From Acanthopleura granulata (Eukaryota; Mollusca; Polyplacophora; Chitonida; Chitonidae): a DNA stretch of 64,000 nt. The position numbers were made by a program, and so were the translations under genes. The notes below the pieces were generated by a model. It made no database searches, was not told the DNA's origin, and was given only the letters and a program-made list of their open reading frames with translations. The stretch is taken from the NCBI GenBank assembly GCA_016165875.1, contig JABBOT010000080.1, positions 9,592,172-9,656,171 on the forward strand. Direction: 5' to 3'. Positions within the stretch are counted from its first letter, which is position 1. Every line of letters starts with the position of its first letter. This document shows positions 10,980 to 22,496 of the stretch, one piece after another.

Positions 10980-11960
10980 CTGAAATCACAATTAAAGCAC
11001 ACTATAAGTGTGAAATCTGTACACACGTCTGAAATCATAAGACAAAGGGCTAAAGTGATAAAGCAAACGTGTGAAGTTACAAAGTACCCGTCAGAAATCA
11101 GAAAACGTGAAATCACAAGGCAAAGACTTACAATCACAAAACACATGTCTGAAATCATAAAGCACTTGTCATAAATCAGACAAACATCTTAAATTGGGAC
11201 ATTTGCAAATGTCTGAAATAACGAGGTATACATCTGTAAACACAAGGCACACATGTATTTCTCAAATTACAAGGTCTGGTATCAGTTGGCAAAACAATTG
11301 AAATCACAAGTCAAACGTCTAATGTCACATGGCCTCCATATAAAGTCATATGGCAAATGTCTGAAATCGAAGACGATATGTTTGAAATCGAAGACTATAT
11401 GTTTGAAATCAGAACACCTGAAATCACCAGGCAAATATCTGAAATCTGATAAGGCATATGTCTGATATTGCAAGGCATAATTGTATGTCTCAAATGACAA
11501 GGCAAACATCTCAAATCAGATGGCATTAATCAGAAATCAGATGGCATACATCAGAAATCAGATGGCATACATCTGAAATCAAAAGGCAAAGATCGGAAAT
11601 CAAATAGCATATATCAGAAATCAGAAATATAAAGCAATATTTGAAATCACGAGGGATAACTGTATGTCTTTAATCACAAATCCTGTGGATGGTCATGGGT
11701 TTCCCGCGGGCTCTGCCTGGTTTCCTCCAACCATGATGCTGGCCGCCGTTGTATAAGTGAAATATCGTTGAGTACGGCGTAAAACACCAATCAAATAAAT
11801 AAATTAATTGCAAATCAAGGTAAACATCTGAATATTCCAATGCAAACATCTGAAACCACAAGGCAAGTCTTAAACAACAAAGGACACATCTAAAATTGTA
11901 AAACATACACATGTAGGAACTAAATCAAAAGCACATATCTGAAAATCACATTTTCAGAAC
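10976..11960. repeat. 20-23 bp minisatellite abutting a coding exon
   Basis: Diverged copies of 'CATCTGAAATCACAAGGCAAA' fill this block, interrupted by the SINE tail at 11688-11805. On the minus strand each unit reads TTGTGATTTCAGATG, the same sequence as the acceptor and first bases of the exon at 10979-10818. The array touches that exon with no gap. Confidence 0.88.
11688..11805 (+). mobile_element. SINE-1, 3' half
   Basis: 'GGATGGTCATGGGTTTCCCG', 'CATGATGCTGGCCGCC' and a tail 'CAATCAAATAAATAAATTAA' match the 3' half of the SINE at 21563-21831. It is inserted in the minisatellite. Confidence 0.75.
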
Positions 11961-12599
11961 AGGTCAGGTGTAGATCACAGTGTCTTGTCTGACATCTTTT
12001 GCACTTCAAAGGAAACTCAGCAGACAAAGAAAGCAATTTCTCAAAGAAAGCCTCTTATTCTAATGCATGTAAAGTCATTAGATCCAGAGATGGCAAGGCT
12101 GTAGGCCAGATAGTGATGGTGTCCCGGTATGGAAAAGTGAAAACCCTTTGTCTGCATGGTCAAAAGGAAAACTGTACTAGCAATCACTGAAAATTACGTC
12201 AATAAACTGTAATTGTGATTGCTTTCAACTTTTACAGTTATAAGCCCTGTACTTGGGAATGTCAAAGCTAATTGGAGGTTCATCTGTTCTCTATCATACA
12301 GCCTTCAGAAAGACTTGGAGCACTTATTGACTTTTGTCTGTGGAACGTGAAAACAGTCTTTCCCATAGGATATAAGTGAATTGAGTATTAATTAAGACAT
12401 ATTTTATTGTGCTTTGCAGAGCTGTGTTTTGAACTAAACATTTAATATCCAGCCCTTGTGATGCACTTCTCTAGTGGTGTTGTTGGCATACAAATCTATC
12501 TGTCGCTTTAAGGGTAATGCGCTTGCACTGTACAAGGCCAGTTTATTAACTGGTGCATGATATACTGCTTATATAAGCTAATAAAATCAGTATGACACA

Positions 12600-12890
12600 G
12601 TGGGTTAACCCTTAGACTTTGGTACATTCTCTTCACCATAACTGTTCATGGGACCTTGGTGAAATTAGCCAGTTGACGACAGTTGCGTGGTCATATGCAA
12701 ATTAAGTCGTAGAGGGTGTCATTCACCAGTTGTGTGCATCTGTTCATCACACATGAGAAAGTTTGTTAGGAAGTTGCCAGAGGTAGGTGGTTTATGGTGG
12801 TTTACACCGGGTGCTCCAGTGTCTACCATGAAGTGAAAAATTCTTCAGTGTAATGTTAAACAACAATTAACAAAACAAACAAAAATAAAT
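12600..12890 (+). mobile_element. SINE-3-like copy, 3' part
   Basis: 'CACATGAGAAAGTTTGTTAGGAAG', 'GGTAGGTGGTTTA' and 'AAAATTCTTCAGTGTAATGTTAAACAAC' resemble copies at 32700-32920 and 48720-48955. Confidence 0.5.
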
Positions 12891-13184
12891 GAATAATGCT
12901 TTGAGTTAACAAATGTTCATTCAAAAGCTAAAAATGTGAAAGGCTTTTTTTTTCACTGATTTTTGGGGAAAGTTATCATTTTCATTGTAAGTATGCATGC
13001 CACAGCAACTTGGACAAAAATTGGCCCCGCCTCAGAGGCGTCACAAGCAGTTCTCGGTGGCGCAGGGGTGGGCAGACTTCAGAACAAACAATGTGTGATA
13101 GTTTGAGGCTTGACTTTGAATCGTCTTTTGGGAATATCTTATGCTGGGAAACGACATTAGAGAGCTTATGGAAGCTACTACATA

Positions 13185-13665
13185 TTATCTAAAATTTCAC
13201 CCCCAAAAGTGCATTTTTATTGGGAAATAAATTCTATAAAATATTACTCCAGCAGCTGAAACTTTTTCTAGCAGGATATCATTTTACCTCCCAAGGGGCC
13301 TCCATGGCCAAGGGGGTTAGCACACCAGTGCAGTGATATGATCAAGTGCCTCTCACCAATGCGGTTGCTGCGAAGTCAAGTCCGGCTCATGCTGGCTTCC
13401 TTTCTGGCTGTATGTCGGAAGATCTGCTAGCAACCTGCAGATGGTCGTGGGTTTTCCCTGTTCTCTGCCTGGTTTGCTCCCACTATAATGCTGGCTGCCA
13501 TCACATAAGTGAAATACTCTTGAGTACGGCACAAAACATCAATCTAATAAATAAATCCTACCTTCCAAGCAAACTTGAAATAATCTTTCTGCAATAGACA
13601 GAACTCTCAGGGTCAGGAAAATGGACGAAAATTTGAGGTCATTTAGGTCATTTAGTTTTTTTATA
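13185..13665 (+). mobile_element. MITE-A copy split by a SINE
   Basis: 'ATCTAAAATTTCACCCCCAAAAGTGCA' opens the left part and 'GGACGAAAATTTGAGGTCATTTAGG' closes the right part. The element is interrupted at its 'TACCTTCCAAG' motif by the SINE at 13296-13558. Confidence 0.8.
13296..13558 (+). mobile_element. SINE-1 nested in MITE-A
   Basis: Begins 'GGCCTCCATGGCCAAGGGGG' and ends 'AATCTAATAAATAAATCC'. It is flanked by 11-bp target duplications TACCTCCCAAG (13285-13295) and TACCTTCCAAG (13559-13569), one mismatch. The head resembles a tRNA with A-box and B-box ('GAAGTCAAGTCCGGCTC'). Confidence 0.85.
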
Positions 13666-13679
13666 TATCATGTGACAAG

Positions 13680-13905
13680 TGCCCTAAATGACCTAAAATT
13701 TCATACATGACCATATAACTAATTTTTCATGATGTCGAGCAGTCAAATAATTTTACACAGATGTTTGAAGGTTTGTTTGGAGGGTAAACTGACACCCTAT
13801 TGGAAAATGTAAGATTCCGCACCAAAGCTAATATTTTGTGACATAAGTTTGCATCCAAAAATGCACTTTTTTGGACAAAATTTTAGGGCATTTACAGTGA
13901 TCCTC
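13680..13905 (-). mobile_element. MITE-A copy, reverse, next to candidate exon
   Basis: 'CCCTAAATGACCTAAAATTTCATACATG' on the left and 'TGGACAAAATTTTAGGGCATTTACAG' on the right are inverted ends. It stands head to head with the copy at 13185-13665. Its right end supplies the TAA and a potential GT donor to the frame at 13892-14212. Confidence 0.75.
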
Positions 13906-14212
13906 GACTGATTGCATGCATCATAACAAATCCAGCGGCACATAGAGTTACGTTAGGTTTGAAGTCTGCAAATGTCAGTTGGTTTTCCGTGCAGATCGTT
14001 ATTTTATCAGAATTAACTGCAGAGATATTCCCATGTCCCCTAGGAATTAAAACTTTCATCGAAGTCATTGTCTGCAATGATAAATGTGATCGAAATTTGA
14101 ACCCCTCAGTTACGTCAGCCCCAGGTGACCAATGATAGAAGCCACCACAGACACCTGCGTTTACTACGATAACATGTTGGGGCATGTACTTCAGCACGCA
14201 CAGATTTGTGCC
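13892..14212 (-). CDS. Unrecognised candidate exon next to an inverted-repeat element
   Basis: A strong acceptor (GTGTGTGACTTGTCTTTAG) at 14213 opens a 106-codon minus-strand frame starting GTNLCVLKYMPQHVIVVNAG. The frame includes GADVTEGFKFRSHLSLQTM and TICTENQLTFADFKPNVTLC, with four well-spaced cysteines and two N-glycosylation motifs, as in an extracellular domain. It ends where a repeat element begins: the terminal TAA and the possible donor CACT|GTAAAT both come from that element's end. Entry is phase 0, so it cannot be spliced simply into the phase-1 CUB/LDLa gene whose intron it occupies. It may be an alternative terminal exon, a nested gene piece or a relic. Confidence 0.3.
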   Translation of the reverse strand, partial: GTNLCVLKYMPQHVIVVNAGVCGGFYHWSPGADVTEGFKFRSHLSLQTMTSMKVLIPRGHGNISAVNSDKITICTENQLTFADFKPNVTLCAAGFVMMHAISRGSL

Positions 14213-14826
14213 CTAAAGACAAGTCACACACTGTTTAATTAAGGTTTGCAGTATTGTCATTAGCAATTGAGCAATTAACTGTAGAACATATACATGTACA
14301 TGCATATCATACTTATGGGTGAGGGGGGGAGGGGGAGAGGCTGGGATTTAAAGAAGTAAGAATTTGGCTGCAATTTACTTTCTCCAAAGAAACCTAAAAA
14401 GATAAGTAAAGGTAGTTAGGTATATATGAATTTACATCTTTGTACTTCCTTTGTGGCTCTGCTTCACTTCAATTTCAATTTGCACCTGCGCACCTCAGCT
14501 CTCACAGCTATAGCAACTCAACACTGGCCGTGTACATGTAATGCTTGTGAACGGCAGTTCAACATTTCGGTCATTAAAACGTTTGATGTTCTTACTTATT
14601 TCATCACTCCTCTGTTAAATGAGAAATGATGGCTGAAGTAATACTCAGCCACAGATACAGTATGCTTTTTCCATTTGACTTTTTATGTTTTTGATTTATG
14701 GCAGTTTTAGTTAGAAGTTTTATTGTAGTTGCCCAGAGGTTGTACTTTCTGAATAGGAAATTAATTGCACTCTGTTGTCAGAACAGCTGCACCCTCTCTC
14801 CTTTGAAAGGAGAAGGCCATGAGTGT

Positions 14827-15067
14827 GGCCATCTTAAAAATATGTTTGTTGGGCATAACCAAAAAAAGGGCCCTACTTAACTACAACATTTTTGTTGGTA
14901 TTTTGTAAAAGCTCTTTTTTTTTTCTTTTCTCCAAGTTAATTTCTTTACAATCTCTATCTTTTTCAAGAGCCAGAATAAAAACAGAAGAATTCACTACTG
15001 ACTGACTGACCCTATTTATTCTCATAGGGTTGGGTTATGTCCAATAAACATTTTTTTTAACGATGGC
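14827..15067. mobile_element. MITE-B, ~240 bp with ~34-bp inverted ends
   Basis: Left 'GGCCATCTTAAAAATATGTT' and on through 'TGTTGGGCATAACC'; right 'GGGTTATGTCCAATAAACAT' and on through 'TTTTTTTAACGATGGC'. The ends are inverted complements with a few mismatches. Single ends of this family occur near 6710, 8862 and 10690. Confidence 0.65.
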
Positions 15068-15074
15068 TTGAATG

Positions 15075-15330
15075 GGTAAGGTGCTTAACTTTCAGTCACG
15101 AGGACAGCCGAGTTGCTGGTTCAAAGCCAGCATGGGACAGAGAATTTGTAGATTCCCCTGCGGTCACTGTTTATGGGGCCTTGGTGCCAGACAGTAAGTG
15201 TATGGCTGCTCGCACACTCAGACCTTCCTTAAATATCACGTCTCATACCAGTATGATGTGAAAATTTGCCTGTCACGTGTGTGAAAGTTGGTCTCTAAAT
15301 GTTAAAGGTCTACGGCTTACCCTGGGCCCA
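15075..15330 (+). mobile_element. SINE-3-like copy with tRNA-like head
   Basis: 'GGGTAAGGTGCTTAACTTTC' and 'GCTGGTTCAAAGCCAGC' resemble tRNA A and B promoter boxes. 'TTTGTAGATTCCCCTGCGGTCACTG' is shared in part with copies near 30785 and 32630. Confidence 0.5.
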
Positions 15331-15697
15331 CTTGAGTTTTTCTGCCCATAAAACTTACCAAGAAGGTTTAAATGAAAGCTTCTTGCGTCCAGCGTTAAGC
15401 AATGACCAAATGCCTTATTGAAAAGTCCACACAGCTACTCTAAAAGACTGAAATTAATGGCTCCTTGATTAGTATGTAGAATGTTCCTTGAATGATTGAA
15501 AAGTTTCATTATTGCTTGGCCTTCTCCCCTGTTGAAATGAAAATTGATTACATGCAGCAGTCCTTTTAGTATGTAGGCTAATGAATTGTACGTGTATGTC
15601 ACCGTTGGATATGTGCTTGTGTATTAAGCGTTTGTCGTGTACCGTCTCTGTAGTGCTTACATACAGCAAAAACATTCATGTATATTAACTATGAATT

Positions 15698-15815
15698 TGT
15701 CCAAGGGCTTTCTGTCCTAGGGTATTTTGACTGTGGACTTTTTGTCCCAGGGTATTTTGACTGTGTACTTTTTGTCCTAGGGTATATTGACTGTTGACAT
15801 TTTGTCCACATTCCA
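15698..15815. repeat. 30-bp tandem repeat, about 4 copies
   Basis: Unit 'GGGTATTTTGACTGTGGACTTTTTGTCCTA' with small changes. Confidence 0.8.
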
Positions 15816-15858
15816 TTAACTGTGATGAAAGCTGCTTCCTTATTCATCTTTTTCACAG

Positions 15859-16066
15859 CCATTCATCCAAACAATTCACACTTGAAGGATGTATGACTGA
15901 AGACCTAAGGAAGTTCACTGTCCATTTTGCAGAAGCATACCATGCAGTGTTGACATCACTAACATTTTCAGTGGACTTATTTCAAAATTTACACAAAATT
16001 ACATTCCTCAGATCCAAAAATGACAGTAAAACAATTTCTGACGGAAAAACCTACATTCTTAATTGA
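15859..16066 (+). CDS. Weak candidate terminal exon
   Basis: A very good acceptor (CTTCCTTATTCATCTTTTTCACAG) precedes an open frame reading HSSKQFTLEGCMTEDLRKFT, then VHFAEAYHAVLTSLTFSVDL, to a stop at 16064-16066. Composition is plausible for protein but no domain is recognised and no partner exon was found. It sits just after a short 30-bp tandem repeat, antisense to the CUB/LDLa intron. Confidence 0.2.
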
Positions 16067-17639
16067 GTCAGATCTGCAAAGCAGCTTCATGACCGCGAAA
16101 CAGTTTCAGACAAAGCCCTTTAAAGGGCATCACACTGGTAAACCTTGGAATACAGTTAATGGCCGAGATGTAAGGATAATGATGTCTTGAGGAGTTCCAG
16201 ATGTAATTTTGCTGTGCCACGCAAGAGTGAGTCAGTATATCAAGTGACTTGGTCATCTCTTTCTTGGACAGAGCAAGTTTATGATAGAGACTGCCGAGTT
16301 ATATATGCCTCAACGCCTGAATAATATTGATCCACAACTATGAGTGATGGTGGCGAGTGAAAACGATAACCATGCTAATGTCCCGCCAATCCAGAACTCA
16401 TTGCTGCAAGGCTGGCTTTTGTTTGCAGCACTGAGGGAAAATTTTTTATCGGAAGAGAAAAATGAATTGTACATGCTGTTGGCATTCGGAAGTCAGTTTT
16501 GTGACAGTTGAAGAGGTTCACATTCAGATTTCTCAGCCCACAAACATTTGGCGGGTTATATGATTATCTTTTTGGCTTCTTGCCGATGTCTTGCAAATAC
16601 ATCTTCATTTTTCTGGGAGTTTTTTTTTTTTTGGGGGGCTGCTGTAAATGAATTTGGGAAGGCCATTTATTGCATTGTATATGTTGTTTGTGTTTACTGA
16701 AACTATAGTTCTCAGATTGATATAAAATATGCTGGAGAAAGTCCAAATTCCAAATGTTTTGCAGATTTGCCAAGAAAAATAAGAAGATGTTTACTTTATA
16801 CTTTTCGTTAACTTCAAGCATTTTTTTTAACTTAACTATCACGCCTGATAAATTCCCAGAAACATCGACCATAAATTACTAACACTTCACAAACCATAAT
16901 GACTTGACAAAAATAGCCAAATATGATGGGACATTGGACGTAAATGGTCCATCTAGTAGATTGTCTAAGGGTGAAAAAGATGGCCAATGTTTGATTTTGT
17001 CAAAAAAAAACAAAACAGAAGCGGTCAGTGCTAACAGAAGTCAAGGAAATTACGCATTTGTGAGTGCCATTCATTCAGGTCCCATAAACACGTCAGAATT
17101 TGTAATTCAGTTCAGGTAATTCAACTCTCCTGCCTTGTGTTAGTGTTTCCTCTTCCCTCAGCGTGACATCGATTTTGTTTCTGTGTGCCTGTGGTATAGT
17201 TATGGCTTATTCTCAATAACGAACCTGACTGTCCACTGGGATTAAAATTCTCAAAGCTTTTGATGCAAATTGTGCAAGGAATTTAGACGTGTGGACGTGC
17301 AGAGAGAGATGACATGTTTGACATTCCTTACGTTCCATAATCTGATGTGATATGTGGGAATAAAACAGGTCTACTTAAAGTGGTAAAGTGAAATAAATAG
17401 TATGATACCGTGCTTAAGATATCATAATGACACCTGTTAGAGGAGCAGCCATGCTATGCCTGATATATTGTGAACAGTTATTTATTCATATTTGATGAGT
17501 GTTCACAATTACTGATCAAGTAGTCAAAAAACAATACACAGCTGTATAATCGATGATTCTGAAAACAAGGTTGTCTGTTACATAAAGGAATGTTCTTCAC
17601 AGATGTTCTAGGAAATACGTTTATTTGATTAAAATTGTT

Positions 17640-17765
17640 TTTTAAGCCATACTCCAGAGTATTCCACTTATGTGATGGCGGTTAGTATTATGGCTGAGCC
17701 CAGGGTAAACCCACGACCCTCCACAAGTCGCTGGCGGACCTTCCCACGAACAACTGGAGGGGAAA
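17640..17765 (-). mobile_element. SINE-1 fragment, reverse orientation
   Basis: 'CATACTCCAGAGTATTCCAC', 'GGCGGTTAGTATTATGGCTG' and 'CTGGCGGACCTTCCCAC' are the inverse of the SINE-1 3' and middle regions. Confidence 0.65.
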
Positions 17766-17794
17766 TACATGTAGCTTCACATTAGGGCATGTCA

Positions 17795-18165
17795 GTTATT
17801 TCCAGAGTGATATTGTGGGATAGGGAATATGTGTGGAGAGATGTCTTTGGGAGGAAATGTCCAGACGGGGGAATTTTCCATGGGGAAAATTGTCCATAGT
17901 GGGAATTGTCCACGGGGAAATGAGTCATATTGAGAATTGTCCACGAGGCAATGCCAATCGCAGGAATTGTCCGTTGGGGAGAAAATATCCATGGGGGGAT
18001 TGTTAAGTGGGAGAATTGTCCATGAGGGGAGAGGGTGTCCATGGGGAGAGAAGGTGCCCATGGGGGGGGGCAATGACCATAGGGGTGATATGTAATCAGT
18101 GGGGAGATGTCGGAGGGGGGAGGATGCAGATGGGGGAATTCAAGACAGAGAGGAAATTGTCCACA
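17795..18165. repeat. G-rich diverged minisatellite
   Basis: Imperfect copies of a unit like 'GGGGAAATTGTCCATGGG' (about 18-30 bp) with runs of four to nine G. The minus strand has long open frames (GTFSPHG-, SPWTIP-type) that are repeat artefacts. Several runs could form G-quadruplexes. Confidence 0.75.
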
Positions 18166-19369
18166 GCATGTGTTTAAAAATCACTGTAATTAACATGAAA
18201 CCATTATAGTTAATGTAAAGTTACTAAAATTGAAAATGGAAAGTTTACCATTTTCAGATGGGATTGACACACACACTCTGACTTTGATAAAATCATCGCA
18301 TTAAGCCATATTCTTTGCATGTTATTGTCCAAATGCTTCATGGCCCTGACACTTCACGATGCTAATGGCCATATTAAAAGTGGCTTAATGGACAAAATTA
18401 CTTCCTTTCTCTGTCTCAAATCCGTTACCATTTTCTCATCAGTTCTGGCCATCCGTCTTAATTTGTCTGACAAGGCTAGATTACTTCCGCTTAACTCAGT
18501 CTTGAGGAGTTATCCCTCGTCACCTGTAACGACATATTTCATGCCAGATGTTGACAAGCACAAACTCCACCTGAATCTGTTCATAAAGACATTGCCCGTC
18601 CAGTTTCCGGCAGCTGAATTTTAATGATGACAGAGGTTTTTTGTTGTATTGTCGTGGAATTGGTGTTTAGGCATCTCGAAAGTGACTTGGGGAGAGGGAT
18701 GAGGGATGATTCTGTACTGCTTGTTGTTATTAACGCTTTTTTCTTATTATTACTGTTTTAGCTAGTACATTTAGTAATTAGATGCTTTCTTTCTGTTTAG
18801 CTGGTAAATTTATCATTCGAACGTGCAGGATTATATTTTGTCTTTTGGCAGGTTGTGGGGGGGGGGGGGTAATTATTTTTTATTTCCTTGCCCTGATTTG
18901 GCTGCAATATTGGCACCTTGGTGTTAAGCCCTGACTTTTCATTCGCTTATTGTGACTATAATAATAATAACAGTATGAAGTTTACTTTTATTATAATTGA
19001 CACACATTAGGAAAATTCGTACACATCAAATCATTCGCCATTGCTTCTTGATATATTTGAGGTTCTGAGTCAGCCTCCATATTTACACCCGGAACATGTT
19101 ATTAAATCTGAACATAAAGATGATTCATCGTAATGATCCTGTCAATTTCACCCACAGGAAGGAAATTGAATGTTAACGGTGGGGTCAGCTGTGAGTGCTT
19201 GGGGATCTATGGAGGAGATAAATGGCCACTAACACACCCAATTTGAAGGCAAAGAGATCGTGGTAGAAAAGTATGTGTATCAAGATTTTTGTCACTTGTG
19301 AATTATTAGGCTAGAATGTTTGAAAATCCCAATACATTAATACTGTACTGTATGCCAAGTTAATGTATT

Positions 19370-19492
19370 TGCTGGGTTTTCCCTCACCTCTGCCCGGTTC
19401 CCTGCCATGATATTCTGGCCACCATCATATAAGTTGAATATTCATGAGCATGGGATAAAACACCAATCAGATAAATAAATAAATAAATGTGC
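19370..19492 (+). mobile_element. SINE-1 3' part
   Basis: 'GCTGGGTTTTCCCTCACCTC', 'CATGATATTCTGGCCACC' and 'CACCAATCAGATAAATAAAT' match the SINE-1 3' half. Confidence 0.7.
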
Positions 19493-21562
19493 TCTGAAAA
19501 GACTTTACTTTTAGAGGGAAATGAAGGTGATAAGATATTTCTTTTTCTGTGGAATGTGGAAACACATTAGATGAGTCAGAAAGAGTCACGGAATGTCTGT
19601 AGATATTAAATTTTTTCTAAATTGAGCTAAAATTTTCAATTTTTGCCAAAGCTGACTGTTATACATGTAAGGCCTATTTCATTTGCCATATTCTTACTTA
19701 CTTGTGTAGATAATGGGGAATCTCGCCAAAGGTAATTCAGGTCAGAGCTCTATTGTCTATTGTTCATTCATGTTTTTACGATGTAAACAGATAACAGCAA
19801 ATTTATAACCTATTACTTTTGCCAAGCAAGAGACTAGAGGTCAAGCCAGCTCAGAACTGAATTGCCATATATTGCACAGGAAAAGATATCCCAATGATGT
19901 CATCTCTTTCCCTCCTTTGTGTTTTGAAACAACAATGTTGATTGATTCAAAGGTACTATACCGCCAACCAAGGGGGACTCAATGGATAAACCAGGAGGAC
20001 ATGTTACTTCAAGTTTTTCTTGCGGTAAAAAAATGAGTGAAGTATAAATTTAGATGAACATAATTCATTAACCTTTCATTAATTTCATTAATTCATTAAC
20101 CTGTGGGAATTAACTGTTTTGTTCAGAAAACACGCCTTCCATTTCCACACAGCCATTGTTTGAGGCTATGCCACTATTAGCCAATCAAAATGCTTTTTAC
20201 ATATCGGCCTTGAAAAGTTGGCGAGGTATGGGGAGCACCATTGCCTTTTGCACAATGCAAACACATGTTAATACCACCGTGGATTTAAAGTCATTTCTAA
20301 CTAATGACAGGCACACTAATTGATATTCAAGAGTGGACATTTGACTTTAAAGTTATTTCATTTGACTAATAGTAAATTTTTAAGGTTTTCACTTTTTGTC
20401 TGTCTTTGAAATAACAATCTAACACATCAGTAAAATGTTTAAACCAGGAAGCATGCATGGCAAGATTCCCTCTTGGAACCTAGACAACGTTCCATGTGAC
20501 ACTTAGACTCTTCCAAATAAAGGTTGAACAGGTTGTTGTCAAACATATCCTGTATGTCTATCAAATTAGAAACACAAATATCAAGTTTAATGCCAAAGTT
20601 CACACACACCAAAAAACGGACAATATTACGTGACCTCTTCAGACATATCCAGTGTGCGAGGCTGAGAGAAAAAGGATAAAGTTTCATGTTTTCAGGTAGG
20701 GCTTCATAAAATCTGACATTTTTTCTGATCGCCTGTGGCCCCTGAATACAATGGTATGATGCATCAGGAACACTGGACTGGTACAACGTAACAAAGTTGA
20801 GGGGGTTGTAGTTCCATCATTTTACCCCCCAAAACGTGTAAAAAATGTCTATATATTAAATTGGCCCTAAATTTCTGATGTGTTTGTAAGGAAATAAAAA
20901 AGTTCAATATTTTTGTGAAAATACCTTAGATATATGGAGGAAAAACAGCTGGGCAGACCATTTGAGAACTTGGCCAGCAGCCTTTTCCTGAAACAGCTGG
21001 CTTGTAAAGGGTTCTTTTTTTCGCATACATCTAAAGCAATTTCGCAGAATAGCACTAAGAGGAGTTTGAAGAGAGTCGTGGTCCTCTGGGTACATCATAC
21101 TCATTGACCGGAGCCCTGAACATGGCTGCCTTTGCAAAACCATCTAGACGGACAAATTATGTGATGTTTTCCACAAAACAGCAATCTCGTGAAAGTTTTG
21201 CACTTGGATAACAAAAATATTACCGCTTTTATGACTTGTAACGGTAATGTTCATTATTTGCTGCCTCTTCCTTTAAATGTAGAACACCTTTACCCATATT
21301 AAAATCCCTTATATAAACGAAAAACTCGTGAGTATGGCCTACATAAATAACAATCAAATACATAAATTTTGGAGCGTCTGTCAGGCTTTGCCCAATAAAC
21401 ATGTATGTAGCTTGCCTTTGTTTTAAACCTACTTTTGACAATGACATCAAATAAAATTTGAAGCATTGTTTAGATATAAAATGTTAAGGGTTTCATCTCA
21501 AAAAGCACTGCATATATTGGGACCATGTTTTGCATACATTTAAAGAACAGTAAACTCAGGGG

Positions 21563-21831
21563 GGCCTCCATGGCTCAGATGGTTAGCGCGCTATCGCAGC
21601 ACAGTGACCCAGAAAGCCTCCCACCAATGCAGTCGCTGTGAGTTCAAGACCAGCTCATGCTGGCTTCCTCTCCCGCCGTATGTGGGAAGAACTGCCAGCA
21701 ATCTGCAGATGGTCGTGGGTTTCCCCTGGGCTCTGCCCAGTTTCCTCCCACCATAATGCTGGTCGCCGTCGTAAAATTGAAATATTCTTGAGTACAGCGT
21801 AAACCACAAATCAAATAAATCAAAGGACAAA
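21563..21831 (+). mobile_element. SINE-1, full length with target duplications
   Basis: The best copy. It starts 'GGCCTCCATGGCTCAGATGG' with an A-box-like head and 'GAGTTCAAGACC' as a B-box. The body carries 'GATGGTCGTGGGTTTCCCC' and the tail is AAATCAAATAAATCAAAGG. Perfect 11-bp duplications AAACTCAGGGG flank it (21552-21562 and 21832-21842). tRNA-derived SINEs are transcribed by RNA polymerase III and mobilised by LINE proteins. Confidence 0.88.
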
Positions 21832-22046
21832 AACTCAGGGGATATTCTGATCTTGATGTGTAAATTACAGATGGATGACCATAACGTCTCTTTCTGTGTG
21901 TATTAGAATCCATGTCATTTTTAATGTTTCAGTACGTGACGTATTGAGGTGAAGTTTTGCATCCTTATTTCTCCGATAGGTGGGATCTTGGGTAGTTTTG
22001 CTACACATATATAATCTTTAAAGACCAGACCACTTAAACAAATACA

Positions 22047-22496
22047 TGATCTAAAAGGCCATTTCGTGCTGATTCCAAATATAGTCTTCATTATTTTTAG
22101 GCATTTTTGTTTTTTACAGTGATTAAAATGAAACTAAAGAGTGAGATGCTGCGGTGGGCATTTTGGACCATACTGGACACTCTCAAGCACAGTGACCTCG
22201 CAGATTCTTTTCAGCTGCTGATTGCTATGTGTCTGCGGTCTGTGTGAATATACATAGTACAACACCTGCATCTATGTTTAATGCTTTGGAAGTGAAGCAG
22301 TTTAAAGCATATTTTGCAGCAAAGAAAAACTCTGTTTGTCTGTGATGTCACTGTGCTTCAGCCTGTTCAATAATATGGTCCAAAAAGTCCAATGCAGGAC
22401 CTCACTTTATTTTCATTTTAATCTCTGTAAAAAAAAAATGCAAAGAGTATACTTGGAATTAGGACAAAATGGACTTTCAGATGGTGCGTACTTTGT
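22047..22496. mobile_element. Element with long inverted repeats (~450 bp)
   Basis: The left arm ('CATGATCTAAAAGGCCATTT', 'GATTCCAA', 'ATTAAAATGAAA', 'GGGCATTTTGGACCATA') is mirrored by the right arm ('TATGGTCCAAAAAGTCCAAT', 'TTTCATTTTAAT', 'TTGGAATTAG', 'GACTTTCAGATG'). The arms are over 100 bp and imperfect. No transposase; a non-autonomous foldback-type element. It ends about 100 bp from the LDLa 2 exon donor. Confidence 0.75.

Noticed and set aside
16917..17115. Plus-strand frame ending in TTCAG|GTAATT
   Set aside because: Donor is fair, but the acceptor (CAAAAATAG) has no pyrimidine tract and no domain is recognised.
17782..18073. Pro/Ser/Trp-rich minus frames
   Set aside because: Products of the G-rich minisatellite.
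18319..18624. 101-codon plus-strand frame
   Set aside because: No supporting signal; probably chance.
20439..21143. Two minus-strand frames of 115 and 79 codons
   Set aside because: No splice sites, start context or domain; length is within chance for this composition.
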